Source: Venturia oleaginea
Taxonomy: Eukaryota; Ascomycota; Dothideomycetes; Venturiales; Venturiaceae
NCBI GenBank assembly: GCA_013176395.1
Contig: JABMLP010000037.1
Span: 92,291 to 156,290 of the forward strand
Length of the DNA: 64,000 nt
Direction: 5' to 3'
Shown here: positions 20,207-31,841 of the stretch, one piece after another
How the letters are laid out: the number at the start of each line of letters is the position of its first letter
Position numbering within the stretch: the stretch's first letter is position 1
Notes under the pieces: model-generated
The model's database searches: none
The model's input: only the letters and a program-made list of their open reading frames with translations
What the model was told of the DNA's origin: nothing
Position numbers and translations under genes: made by a program

Positions 20207-20935
20207 TTACCAGCGCCGATGTCCCACCTTTCCTGACGATCCCTTTACATCCCCGTCATCCTTCAAGTACAACTGCAAAAGCTTCTCCTTCAGCATCGCA
20301 ATGGTCTCATCTTTGTCTCTCATAGCTCTTTTATGGTCGTAGCGGTGCGATCGATGCTCAGAAGAGAGACTTCGAGGACTCTCACTTCCTATAGCTTGAC
20401 ACATTGGCATTTTTCCGTTCGGCGTGGGTTGTTGTGGCGGAGTGGTAGCTTGTGAGCTCAAATAAGAGTGCTGCGATGATGGTTCTGTTATAGCAGTGAG
20501 ATCCTCGTAGCATGATTCGTGTTGTGCTATGCGAGATTCTTCGCTTGTTGATGTTTCACTATGTGCGACGTGTCCGTGGCAGGATCCGTTTTTGTCGTCG
20601 AGTCTTTGTAGTATCTGAACTCTGCCGTTTTCGCGTTCGTTGCTTTTTCGCACCATACTCTTGCCGTTCTTTCATTGGTAACTACTGTCATGTACGAGAA
20701 TCTCTAATATTGCGACATCTTGAATTTCGCTAATCTTCTGGAAACAGTGAATGGTATGATCGAGCTCTGCGTTTGGTGTTGTAGTCAATGTGGAATCGTA
20801 TGCAACCGTCTTCCGCATTGTGATGTCTTGCAGAACTCTTCGGCAAAAAAGGCACCTGCCTTCACAAAGCATTCTTTCTCCATCACTCTCTCGAAGACTT
20901 GCTTTATTGCCCTTTGAGGTAACGAAGTTTCGCAT
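20207..20935 (-). CDS. Hypothetical protein, one in-frame stop or a 36-nt intron
   Basis: Two open stretches lie in the same minus frame: 20935-20672 (87 codons from ATG) and 20656-20207 (149 codons). They are separated by a single TGA at 20674-20672. The interval GTACAT...GGCAAG around that stop is 36 nt, in frame, and starts GT and ends AG. It could be removed as a very short intron; otherwise this is a broken gene. The N-terminal part has a CxxC (CLFCRRV). The C-terminal part is Ser/Gln/Thr-rich and ends in a charged segment (DETIAMLKEKLLQLYL) that could form a short coiled coil. No family was recognised. Confidence 0.35.
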
Positions 20936-21800
20936 ATGATCGAGCTACCAAAGTCGTCAAAGGGCCAGCCGAGAGTCCGGCACGCTTGGAAGATTGCCTT
21001 CGCGGTTGTCTGTCTCTATGGACCGATCTATTTCTGCTAACAAGATACACGGCAAGACTCTAAGAGTCCTAAAGGCGAACCACCATCTTTGATTGTGCTT
21101 GAACGATATTGAGATGAGGAGTGACGACACGTCACCCGGGCGTTGAAACAACATGTTATGCCTATTTCCCATGCCCTGGGAGCTCTCAACTCACTATTTC
21201 ACACGTTTATTCCCGCGCAGAGTGTATTCGATAGATGTGAAGGGATCCAAAGGACAGGCTGTACCAAGGACGACGTACAAGGCGTGAGCGGCCGGCAAGT
21301 GGAAAGGCTGGCATGCGAAGCTGCATGAAGCAGAATGCCAACTTCTCAATCAGTCCGTAGGGCGAGCTAGACAAATCCGAGGAGAAAAACCCAGCGAAAG
21401 AGGACGTGTATGAACATTGAGCAAGACGATGAGCGCCTGAGGTGTCCTTGGAGTTGTTTGCATCGATGGTGAAAATCTTGAAGTGGAAAAGATCGATCGA
21501 TCTTAATTAGAATTGCGCTTAGCCACACGACGCGCCGTGCCGTCCAATGTCACGTGATACTGGCATTGGATGGATGGACGGATTCAATACACCCGTCGGG
21601 CCAGTATGGCTCCAGGGGGACACTACCGATTGTCTATTATACATTGTTTCCAACTGTCAACTCTCCCTTCATTTCAAGCCCAAACATTTATTTTTGTATA
21701 GCATCTTTTCAACATACTGAATCATCAAATTGACCAAAACTCCAGAAACAACAACAAAAACGAAAGGCGCAACTTACCGTTGGCCAATAGACTGATGGGA
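20936..21800. other. Unassigned sequence
   Basis: No supported gene. Open stretches are short and unmotivated. Confidence 0.4.
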
Positions 21801-21814
21801 TCAGATATTGGCGG

Positions 21815-22423
21815 TTAGTAAAAAGGGGGTATCGGATCTAGGATTGCTGCTTGCATGGGTACTATCTTGATGAGTGAGTCCACATGCCCGGAGTTGGTTT
21901 TGGTTTTGGTTTCGGTTTTGGTAGAGACTACCGTCTCTCGGCTGAATCGTTTGGTAGCATCTACGAACGCAATTGTCGCTCGTACTGCTGCTACATCTGG
22001 CGTCCATTTTGGACCATCGATCATTTCTCCTCTTCTGTTTGTAAGTGTTGAGCGGCCTCCTAACAGATAGGAGACGTCGCTCCTTGGCTCGGTCGCTTCT
22101 CGCAAGAGCCGTCGTTGCTCGCTCCATCGTTTGCAATCGAGTAGGAAATGCTGCACGCTTTCCACAACTCCGCATTCTTCGCACAATGGTGATTCCGCCG
22201 CTCCGATTCGGTTCAGGTACTTTTTCAGCCGACAGTGAGACGTTGGTAATTGAGCTAGTAATTGAGCCTCCGTTTTGGATAGCTGATTGTAGATGGTGCG
22301 CGTGTGTTTTCCAGGGATGGCAGCATCAATAGATTTAGTGAATCTCCCTCCTCGCAGTGGTTTGTAGCTTGGTTGACAGCTCTTCTTTGCTTGCCTAATC
22401 AGTGCTGAGCGTGATGCTGGCAC
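21815..22423 (-). pseudogene. LINE (Tad-like) ORF2 C-terminal fragment
   Basis: About 200 codons encode the C-terminal end of a fungal LINE reverse transcriptase. The hallmark is the zinc-finger-like CCHC end (CEECGVVESVQHFLLDC), preceded by the conserved LLAQLPTSHCRLKKYL segment. A simple repeat of TTTGG units (about 21893-21930) encodes a Thr/Lys run near the C-terminus. RT and endonuclease are absent, so it is a 5'-truncated copy. A tail or target duplication could not be assigned. Confidence 0.75.
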
Positions 22424-24037
22424 TCCAGCCTCCGACCTTCATTTAATGCACAACCTCTCTTCTTAATCTCTTCCTATCAATACGCCCATTGTGGACTCGA
22501 ACTTTCGATACACTGTCGCTGAAATAAACGCATTCAATGCTAGGTCCCTGGAATCGATATCGATAGCTCCAGGTCTCTGGCGATTGAAACAAGCGGAACT
22601 GACAGGAATTTATGGTTCTCTGCATCGAGCTGAAAGAGAATGATGTCGACAGTCTACCCATAATATCCAGCGAGACGGCGGAACTGGGTCTATCGTCCGT
22701 CCGCATTCGAAGCCTAATTCAAGGGTTAATTCACAGTCATCAACTATCATTACAGGGACAAACTCGAAGCCCTCTAATCGACCCCTACCAAACATCCAGT
22801 GCTTATGGGACAATGCTCCTTTTCTCTGTGTCCGAGAATCTCCACAACTCTTCCTCTCACGTCTTGGCCCCGTGCTAGCGACTCCGACTGCGTACGGCGT
22901 TAAGCTCTAAGCCATCCCACCAAGCTTCTACAATCGCTTCAGGAGTATCACTTGTACAAACCTTCTCGCTAGACCCAACTCGCACATCATGTTGAGCAAC
23001 ATGCCAAAGTAGATGGTTTACACATCTGTTAAGTCTCGTGCAACCAGGCCAAAAGAGAACCTCTTTACCAAACATTTGATATAGAGGCAATATCAGGCCA
23101 TTCAACAGTTCGCGGCGAGGACGACTTAGGCCAGGGCGACTCGGCGGGAAGGCTTCTATCCGACGTCGGATTGCAGCGTATATTCTGGCATCCGCCGTAT
23201 AGTCTGTCACGCTCGCCGGTAGTTTGGTAGTAATAGTTTGGAAGGACTAAGGTCACGTAAAATTAAGACTTGGCGCGCTAAATCGCGTGCCGTAGCGTAG
23301 AGCCTTAGATTCTAACGTTATCTCGAGCTTTAAATCAATCTTAGCTAGTTAATTAGCAGTAGTAATCAGATTTTACGTGGTATGTAATGGCTGCGGTGCC
23401 GTGTGCCCACAATCTCTATCTACAATCGCAAAAACCCAACTCTCTGGGATGAAAAAGCCTCTCGGATCTATCCTGAGCGGAATCCATACGATGCGTAAGG
23501 GGGCCATCAACGGTCCGGTCCCTTCGCTATCTTGACGTCTCTCGACTTGGCCGTACACCTTCTCTTACTATGCCCCTTACTTTACTACACGGGTCATCTA
23601 TTCTACTCCCGCCAGTATAGCTCCTCTACGGCTCCTAAGCCGTGCCCTCGACCTAAAATCTGCTGTCGTTTCACATAAGAACCGTCATGTACGGATATTT
23701 CCTATCCCCCGTATATACCATGCCTTAACCTGCCGAGGTCCGTTGTCCCCCCAACTCACATCACCAGAATACCCTCCTACCCTTAACCTGCCCTTTTTCT
23801 CCCTATCACCCCTGCCCTTTATCCCTGTACCGGGGGTGGTCCTACTCCTCTCCGCTCACTTTTCGATGTTACCCCGCCCTTTTTCCTTCTCCTCCTGCCT
23901 TTTACCTTCTCTATTCCGCTCACTTTTCGATGTTGCCCTGCCCTTTATCCTCCAGCTCCTGTTGCGGCCCCTTTGGACTCTCGCGCCATCGTTGGTGTTA
24001 GGTGAGGTGATGTCTCTTCAGACTATTGCGTAGTAGG
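22424..24037. other. Unassigned region with coding-like fragments
   Basis: Minus-strand open stretches at 22813-22443 (two frames) and 23210-22875 have protein-like composition (for example FEFVPVMIVDDCEL, EVLFWPGCTRLNRC), but no start, stop or splice logic joins them and no family was recognised. 23700-24000 is C/T-rich low-complexity DNA with a repeated CTCCGCTCACTTTTCGATGTT-like unit. Confidence 0.3.
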
Positions 24038-24097
24038 TGTTACGCAGAGGCTATGGCTCAAAGTAATCTAGCTGGATTTGGCTAATCCATACAGTAG
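24038..24097. repeat. Dispersed repeat E, copy 2
   Basis: TGTTACGCAGAGG to CAGTAG is an inverted match to 12601-12664 with a few transitions. Confidence 0.6.
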
Positions 24098-24206
24098 AGT
24101 TCAAGTGGTTCGGGGCGACAATATCGTATTAAACAAGCGAAGCGAAGTCTACAAGATATAAGAGTCGTGCATTGTGCTAAGTAACTAAAAGCAATAGCGA
24201 AGTAAC

Positions 24207-26424
24207 CGGCTGATGACTGTACACCCACAATCATCGATTTTTCGGACTATTGCATACATGATTACGACGATTGCAATTAATGTATGTTCAATGACTTTTA
24301 CATACATACAATTCTGTAGCAATCAACACAATTAATATAGTTATTGTCAACACAGCGGAGGGCAACTTACCGTGCAAACTTCTGCTCAAAAACCCGATTT
24401 CAGCAACACCAACAACCTCAAATTACACCTATGGCAACACTATTATCAAGCCAGGCTCTGTCCCAGTGCTCTCAAACCTCTTGCACCTGAAGATATCCCT
24501 CTCTATCCAACGCTCCAGCTTGGAATGACTTTCGAGACTCTTGAGGAAGCCAAAAACCTCACTACCGACGCGATTGCGGCCGCCAATGAGTCTTTCAACG
24601 TTAAGAACAGCAAGCCTCAGTTCTGGAAAATTGAATGCCGTGGTTGTGAGAAGCATACATGCCATTTCGCAATACGGGTAGCCCTTGTAGACAAGCCAAA
24701 GAAAGGAGTGGAAGTTACGACAACTTAAGAAGCATACGTGTCCCTCCCAGTGTCATATTGGCTGGCAGCGCGTTCATTCAGTCAAATATCTCGCTCGAAA
24801 CCACTTCGATATCGTCGCCAATAATCGCAAACTCCCCTCGAAATTCGTACAAGATGAAGCACGTCTCGAGCAGGGCAACAAGATCTCCAGCCGGCAAGCC
24901 CATCGCACTGTGGTAGAGGTTAGGAACCAGATTGAGGGGAGGAGAGTAAACAGTTTCAGTACATCAAACCCTTGCTACTGGCGCTTCACGACGCGAAGAT
25001 TCACGATCATGAGTTCATCTCTGAGGAGGAGGGAGACATTAGCGCGGATTGGGCTGAACTCTGCAACTTATATAACGGCGCTACTATCAAGTACAAGTCA
25101 GAGAGAGGTGTCTCTCAAGCCGCTGTAATTATGCCTTCGGCGTGTACTTTGGCTCTTGACAGATGTCGTAGTCTTCTCGTCTTTGACGGCACTCACTGCT
25201 CCTCCAGATATGGAGGCATCCTGCTTATTGTCACCACCGTGGATGCCGACGAAAACGACCTCCTTATAGCCTGGGCAATCGTACCTACAGAGTCAAAAGA
25301 TTGGTGGGAATGGTTCCTCAAAGCCATCGTCGAAAACCTCACAATGTTTGGCAGAGAAGAAAGCAATGACCCTAAAGAGTTTGCGATAATCACTGACCGC
25401 GGCAAAGGCCTCGTCCCAGCTATCACCAAGTACTTTCCGGGCTCCTGGCATTACTACTGTACCTGGCATCTTGCAGAGAATGTAGATGACCACTTCAACA
25501 ACATAATTATGGCCAAATTCAAGCAGATGTGCCGTTTCACCTCCCACCGCGAATTTCAAGCTCTTAAAGAAATACATGTTCTCAACCCGGAGGCGGCCAA
25601 GTATATTGAGGATATTGACAACGGCAAATTTGATCGCTGGGCATCCGCCTAGGCGCCTTACGACGAGTTTCCTCGTTACGGACACACTACATCTGGCGTT
25701 GGAGATTCAATGAACGGCAGATATCTTGATGAGAGGCGGAAGCCGATTCTGTACATGTTGGAAGACATCTGGACCGCCACAATGAAGCTGTTCCAAGACC
25801 GCGGCGAGTTCGTACAGAAGGACAATGTTTTTACGAGATTTGCCGTCAACCACATCGCAGATCGCAGAGATGTTGGCCGGAAGATGATGTGCGTTCCACA
25901 GAAGAAAGGTATGTCAAAATCGCGCCATTTTGAAGCTCCTAAACTGACATTAAATAGGCAAGGCAATTGTACGACTTCTGAACACCGCCACTATTGGCTG
26001 GCACGTCGATTTAGATGCGAGAACTTGTACTTGCCTTGAGTGGCAGGACATACGTCTTCCCTGCGCTCATGCTTGGTGCGCTGCCGATTTCTTCAAAGTC
26101 GATTCTAACATCCTACTCTTTGGCACTGACAACTTCGAGAATCTAGTTCTAGGCGATGTAACCACCGGCATCCAAATCTACATGGCTCAACGCTATAGAG
26201 AGACCTACCTTCCTTCCCGTCGCACAATCCCTGTTAATGAACTGATGCCCGACAACGTTACTGAGCCTCCGGAGTTGAAAGACAATGGCCCTGGCCGCCC
26301 TCGGAAGAAGCGCTTCCGAAAACACACTGTCCTCTCACAAATTGAGCAAAATTCGAAGCGCAAAAACCCCAAGTCACGTTCAAAGAAGAGCCGGGAAAAA
26401 GAGAAGGTCACAGTTGCGCCTTGA
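24207..26424 (+). mobile_element. MULE DNA transposon, copy 1
   Basis: The left end CGGCTGATGACTGTACACCC matches the terminal inverted repeat of the complete copy at 31842-34307. The two copies are near-identical through the transposase up to the GRPRKK codons (about 26310) and then differ. No right-hand inverted repeat was found downstream of 26310, so the right boundary is unknown (end given as the end of the ORF). The element may be right-truncated, or longer and carrying extra genes. Confidence 0.75.
24372..26424 (+). pseudogene. MULE transposase with SWIM zinc finger (disrupted)
   Basis: The N-terminal part (GMTFETLEEAKNL, FAR1/MULE-type) is broken by an extra AAAG near 24702 relative to copy 2. 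A further frame change near 24940 is shared by both copies. The catalytic part (LLVFDGTHCSS, WEWFLKAI, FAIITDRGKGL, TWHLAENV) fits a Mutator-like DDE transposase. A TAG at 25650-25652 replaces a TAC found in copy 2. A 49-nt intron (25909-25957, GTATGT...TAG, branch CTAAACT) restores the frame to a C-terminal SWIM zinc finger (CTCLEWQDIRLPCAH). The end is basic (RFRKHT, KSRSKKSREKEK). With a frameshift and a stop this copy cannot make full-length transposase. Confidence 0.85.
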
Positions 26425-26493
26425 TTCGACTTCCTCACCAATTGCGCGAAGTGGTTCTTTTTTTCTTCGTGTAATTTCGCAATTTGAGTTGCC

Positions 26494-26697
26494 TTAGTTT
26501 GGCTTCTTCGCCCAACTATCCTTTAATTGCTGGATCTTCAGCCGAGACAGCGCTCCCTCCTTCACTCTCGAGCTTGCCAATTGTTTGGGTGATTCGATGT
26601 TCAATCTCCTCAATTCAGCCTTTTCTTTCTTCTCGGGGCTGTCGGTTGCGAAGTACTTGCATGTTTTGTGCGCCGCACCCACAGCATCGGCTACCAT
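26494..26697 (-). CDS. Small hypothetical ORF
   Basis: 67 codons from ATG at 26697. The product is rich in charged residues with heptad-like spacing (EKKEKAELRRLNIES, SRLKIQQLKDSW). It is convergent with the MULE ORF end. It might be the last exon of the minus-strand gene whose ORF starts at 27654, but no splice pair was proved. Function unknown. Confidence 0.25.
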   Translation of the reverse strand: MVADAVGAAHKTCKYFATDSPEKKEKAELRRLNIESPKQLASSRVKEGALSRLKIQQLKDSWAKKPN

Positions 26698-27012
26698 AGA
26701 GTATGGAGGGGCTTGAAAAGTTGTTCAACAAGCTGCGTGGCTACGGCGATCCTACTGGAAGGTGCTGTGTGATGCAGAAAGGGCAGCATGGTCGAGAGGG
26801 TAGATGAGAAGAGCATTCAGGAATTTCGGTTTAGTGGGTGTGCTGGGACTTATAAAGGTGCTGTTGAAGTTGAACAGGGTCATGTTGAAGGTGAACGAAC
26901 AAGTCTGTTCTGTTGACATTGCAACGTGCGCGGTATAATATGTGGTATACCCAGCTGAAAGCTAGAGCCCAGCCGCAAATTCTCGTCGGCTGCCCAGGCA
27001 CGCCAGGAACCC

Positions 27013-27654
27013 TCAACACGGGCCATTGCTCCGGAGAAGCGGCCACTCTTGGTTGGTAAACCTCTGGCGCTTTGTCCCTCGAGCTTTCGCCTCTCGATCC
27101 TCCTCCTCCCCCTCCTCTTCTTCATCGCCATGGTCGTGATGTCGCTTCACTGGAGTTGAAGTCTCTTCTTCATGAGCAAACCGAAACATTCGATCCAGGC
27201 TATGGAGTATGTTATCCCTATCCTTCACCAGGAGATATCCCAAATTCACGAGGTAGCCTTTCCATCCCAGGTCCATGACCTTTCTGACGTTGATAGAGTC
27301 GTGTCTCCGTTCGCCTTTTAGTAGCTGGTAGATCGACACCTTCGTCTGGTTCTCAGGCGAGTATGGATGCGCCTCGTGAACAATGAAGGCTATGATCTTC
27401 TCATACTTATCAAGTACTTGTTTTGTGGTCTCAACCATCAAGGAAACACTTTCTCTGCATCGGCAAATCTTGCTCTGGAATTCCTTGCTAACTCTCTTTT
27501 GTCTCTCCCTGCTGACCTTCTCTCCGCCACTATCTGCGCCGAGAGCGATGTCGAGAGCTTCTCTCATCCCAAGGGTGATTTGCTTAACCCCGGTTCGCGC
27601 CAGATAAATCACAGCCGACTCAAGCCGCGCTATTTTAATACGAAATATTAGCAT
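27013..27654 (-). CDS. Hypothetical protein with acidic, NLS-like C-terminus
   Basis: 213 codons from ATG at 27654 to TAG. The N-terminal two thirds look helical (VLDKYEKIIAFIVHE, KVMDLGWKGYLVNLGYLL). A His/Asp/Glu-rich linker (HGDEEEEGEEED) is followed by a basic patch (RGTKRQRF), possibly a nuclear signal. No domain was recognised. The sequence is absent from MULE copy 2, so it is either host sequence flanking copy 1 or cargo of a longer copy 1. Confidence 0.4.
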   Translation of the reverse strand: MLIFRIKIARLESAVIYLARTGVKQITLGMREALDIALGADSGGEKVSRERQKRVSKEFQSKICRCRESVSLMVETTKQVLDKYEKIIAFIVHEAHPYSPENQTKVSIYQLLKGERRHDSINVRKVMDLGWKGYLVNLGYLLVKDRDNILHSLDRMFRFAHEEETSTPVKRHHDHGDEEEEGEEEDREAKARGTKRQRFTNQEWPLLRSNGPC

Positions 27655-29025
27655 GTTTCGTTCTATATGGAAGTTAATAAGACGAATCGAAGCGTATAAA
27701 GGTAGCGCTTAATAGGATAAGTTTATAGTTGTTAAGGTCACTTCGTACTTGAAGGTTCGCGTAGCGATTGTGCTCTGTAGGAGTTTCTCCCGCCTCTTGG
27801 GTCTGGAAATTGTCGTAGTACTTTCGATAAACCGTAACACCTTTACCACCCACGACGATAGTCGCGGCGGACGCGACGGCCACTAGATTAATCCATAATC
27901 AACAATACTAGATTCGGGGAAGCAATATACTAATTCCTAATCGACAATTGCCGCCCCTCTTGCTCCTTTTGGAGAGTTTGTACATTGCCGTATCGTTTCG
28001 AATACACATGTGAGTGAAGATGTTGCACGTCAACTCTATGTTCAAGAGAATCTCTGTCACGTCTTCCATTCCACGCTCTAATTTGGACATCGATAAGCGT
28101 GCTCCAGCCGAAACTTCACGACTCAATTATTTGTGACTGAGAGACTTTCACTAATCTCGATCATGCTTGGCTAGATCCAGACAACTCGTTCGGCCGGGCT
28201 TTTGGGAAACGTGATCCTCATTGCCATGAAGGTAGTCTCTTCTACCACCGAGGTCCAAGATGATCTAACGTTTTGTCAGCGAACACTCCCATGCGCGTTA
28301 CGATCAAGCTGGAAGGTCTGCAATTGTACATTATTCATCCAGTAGCTTTATCTAGCCATATTGGTCAAAATCGATCCAACAATCCACCATCACTTCTATC
28401 CTCAAAACAGGGTACTCATTACTTCTTTGAAGGGGCGCCTTCTACCCTCTATCACGTGGAGTTCTCACGCAAACTCTCAAAAAGGCTTGACAAACGCCCC
28501 AATGGATGAACGGAGTGATATTATCAAGAACTAGTAATCGATGAGCGAATCTTGGTACTTAATTTATTCTGTTACTTATTGCTATTGGAACTAATTGCGA
28601 GACGCTGTTACAGCGGTCACCCTTCTCATCCATCGGTACATTTCACCGTATTTTGAGACAAGAAACTCGAGCTAACGTTGTTAGATTCTCCCTACTATTA
28701 GTTTCGTCGAATCGCTTATTGTTGGATGTACAAACAACGAGTGAATTGATGACTTTATGAGGCTCCAATTGAGTCAATTGAAGCCTCCTATATACGTGTA
28801 ATACGAGGATAAGCGAAGCCCTAACAACGCATGTACAACTTGTGTAATGAAGGAGTAACAACGCAAAATAATGAGTAACTTGATAGCAACCGATAAATGA
28901 CTAAACACCCACCCTTGTTACCTTGTTAAAGAAGAATATCAAGGATTGAATAATACGCGGCCGAGTAAAGGCCGTTACTTCAGTCGCTTTATAGACTTCT
29001 ATTCTTTGTTTAAATGGCTTATTGG
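27655..29025. other. Unassigned sequence
   Basis: No supported gene. A 78-codon plus-strand open stretch at 28273-28509 has no recognisable motif. Confidence 0.4.
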
Positions 29026-29306
29026 TGTAAGAGTTCAACCCTCAAAGGTGTTTCGCAAGTGAGAGAAGACTGCTTGTATTTCAAAGTATCTAAGTACAAA
29101 GAAGAAAGTGTAGGTACAGGAAGAACAACTTGTATATATAATCTTCCAAGTAGGAAAAGGACATGCTGTCCTGAGAAGAGAATAGAAAGGAGTAGAAGCG
29201 CATGTGAAACGGTCCCTGAATAATCCCTGCTAGGCGCACGTGAGAACTACCAGGTAGTGCTAAGAATCCATCCAGGATAAGTTGAGAAAGGATCTATCCT
29301 TTGACA
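29026..29306 (-). repeat. Solo LTR, family A (281 bp)
   Basis: TGTAAGAG to CTTTGACA, nearly identical to the other A LTRs, with perfect ATTGG duplications at 29021-29025 and 29307-29311. It shows that family A LTRs integrate as complete units with 5-bp duplications and were then reduced by LTR-LTR recombination. Confidence 0.95.
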
Positions 29307-29311
29307 ATTGG

Positions 29312-30303
29312 TATAAGATCTTGAAACGGTCTTCCATCACCAGTCTGGGAACAGTTCTATCTTTATTAGATCGTCTTTGGCTGTTCTAGTACGGTCTTTC
29401 TATAATACCCAAGTAAAGCGGTGTCTTCTCAGATATACTCACAAGCTTACTACAGAATGCTTTTACGTACTTTGGCTCCAAACCTTGCGCCGTCGAACCC
29501 TACGAATTGATACTATCTTGTAGTCCTCATCAACACCTCCCTCTTATTCCGTGCACTGTTACAATATCTCCTTAGCGGCAATCAGTTCCCCTCGCAACCA
29601 ATCGATGAACAAATAAATTTGCTCCTTTTTATCGATACCTTTCGTCTCCTTGGCTTACTCAAGATAATGCGCGAGGAAGTCGTTCCATCTGACTCGCTCT
29701 TCAGGATTTAACTCGGGAAGGTCCAAGGTACCAGGGTCTGAGAAACCCTTCCGTCAATACCATTGCAAGGAGCTCGCTAGTAGGTATATACGCTTCTAGA
29801 GAGAAAGAACTCGGTCGAATACTATTTCGTATATTAGCGTAAGTCTTCTACCGGTCGAAGAGGTGGACAACTTACAGCGTTCCCGTCTATCGCGCGAGGC
29901 GAGCAAACCTCGAGCCTCCAATCGTTTCGAATTCGCGGTATAACCCGTCCAAGCAGTCATCGCAGCAGGAAGTAACACGATACTCACTATACCATGCCTG
30001 CTATCGCAACAATTGTGGCAGCTGTCTAACCGAAATGGGCTATCATATTCACAATCGCTAGCTTCCCCATGAAAAATGTGGGGATTTTGAAGTCGTGTTT
30101 GATCATGGGGTTGCTCGTTTCAACCAAAGCCATATTGCCAACTACGGAGTCTTTGCTCATAATACTTGTATTGAGTTGGTGTTTTGGTAGAATTGGATAA
30201 GGCGAATTGAGATAATATAGTTATGGATAATTCAAGCCTCACAAAGATTAGAAAATCTATATACATCTATGAGAAGGGTCAAAAAATTCCTTTTGTTGTA
30301 AGC
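29312..30303. other. Eroded coding-like sequence
   Basis: Around 29560-29720 the minus strand shows fragments such as PELNPEERVRWNDFLAHY and KKEQIYLFIDWLRGELI, separated by stops and frame changes. This looks like an old, mutated gene or transposon ORF of unknown type. Confidence 0.3.
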
Positions 30304-30305
30304 TA

Positions 30306-31648
30306 CAGTAGGGTCGCACAAGTTTCCGTACAGCCGAGATCGCTCAAAAAATGGTGATTCTTGTAATTACATTATCGCGCTTTCAACGCGATCGTTTTCG
30401 CTCATATTCTCGTATAATGTACAGTAATACCAGGGCTACAAAATGAGCCATTCAGTGAGCTATTTAGTATTTTGTGTGCCAACCATCTGCCGCCAGTAAT
30501 GCCTCAACCCTCCTTGGCATTGACTTAAGTACAGCATCAAAATAATGTTGTTCAACAAGCCGCCAGGCCTTAATAAGTGCTTCTTCTAGAACCTCTCGTA
30601 TATTGTCTACACCGCCAGTAACGTATTCAATCATACCTTTCACTTTGTAGACCAATTCCTTGAGCCTCCGTCAGAGGTTTTCAATCGGGTTCATACCAGG
30701 ACTGTAGGGCGGCGCATCTTGCAGTGGAATGAGGTTTTCCTTAAACCAGACTGTAGTCCTTTTGGCTTTGTGGATAGGCGCGTTATCCTGCATAAATTTA
30801 AGGCCCGGTTCGTATACTGTAGGTAGCATTTCGTCGAGTAACTTGATATACGAGTTCGTAGAGTAGCCTTGACGCTTGCTCTCTAGGTCACGCTTAAGAA
30901 TGTACAATTCAGAGCGCCCTACTTGGCCAGAGAAGCATGCCCAAATCATGATAGACACTCCTTTACCCTTCTTATAGGTATCAATCATTGAGGTCTCCCA
31001 TTTTTGTCCTGGTGTGCGAAAACACCATGTTCTTGCCTTCCCGGTCCCTCGCTCAACTGAGCACTCGTCAGACCATATAATCTTCGCCCAATCTTCAGCT
31101 TTCCACGAGATGTGCTGCTCTGCCCAGAGCTTCCTGGCGTCAGCATGTACCTGTGTGAGGAAAGGGCGCCTTGTAGACCTCCAATTTGCGATTCCGTACT
31201 CTTTCAATATCCTCCTGATGGTATCCTTCGAAAAATCGATGCAAGCCTGTCTTTTGACCTCCTCGTACGTTAACTTAGGCTGCGTACGTATAGTACGTAA
31301 CAGAGATCGTTCATCTCGGTCTGTATACGAGCGTGGCCGGCCGCTGGAAGGTAGGGATTCGCCGTTCTGGCGTAATGAGGCCTTTTCAAGGCTGTATTGG
31401 ATGGTGGAACGCGGTAGTTTTTGTAGCGCCGCAATTGCGCCTAAACTGAGCCCGGCTTCACGCTGCGCATCAATTTTGCCGCGTTGATATGGAGTAAGAC
31501 GATGATTAGGAAGCCTCTGCGGGTTTATAGGAGTCAATGGCTTTCGTTGAGGTGGCATAATGGTAGTGCAAAGATAATGTGTTAAAAAATGAGAGGTGTA
31601 GATTTCGCGTTTTCGCTTAATTGTACGGAAACTTTTGCCCTAGTACTG
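30306..31648 (-). mobile_element. Tc1-like DNA transposon (1343 bp)
   Basis: Imperfect terminal inverted repeats share AAGTTTCCGTACA (CAGTAGGGTCGCAC... on the left, CAGTACTAGGGCA... on the right strand). They are flanked by TA dinucleotides (30304-30305 and 31649-31650), as expected for Tc1/mariner insertion. One transposase ORF fills the interior. Confidence 0.88.
30464..31558 (-). pseudogene. Tc1-like DD34E transposase with one in-frame stop
   Basis: The frame from ATG at 31558 to the stop at 30464 spans 365 codons and is broken only by TGA at 30673-30671. An N-terminal helix-turn-helix (LTPYQRGKIDAQREAGLS) binds the inverted repeats. The catalytic triad is visible: D in IWSDECS, D in MQDNAPIH and E in GMNPIEN, with 34 residues between the last two. 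The stop follows the catalytic Glu directly (ENL-stop-RRLKE) where Trp is usual, so TGG to TGA is likely. Loss of the last 70 residues probably inactivates it. Confidence 0.88.
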
Positions 31649-31841
31649 TATAACACAAACTGTGAAGAACGAATACAAGGATCGGACTTGAACATTGAGA
31701 GATGAATGTTAGCCGAGTCTCTCACAAATCCAAATATGTTCGTAGGAACTTTTGAGAATTCGTGAAATCTCCAATAGTAGTAACTCAAGGGGACAAGAAC
31801 TCGATATGAGCCTGATCGAAAAACCAGTAGAGTTTTAAAAG

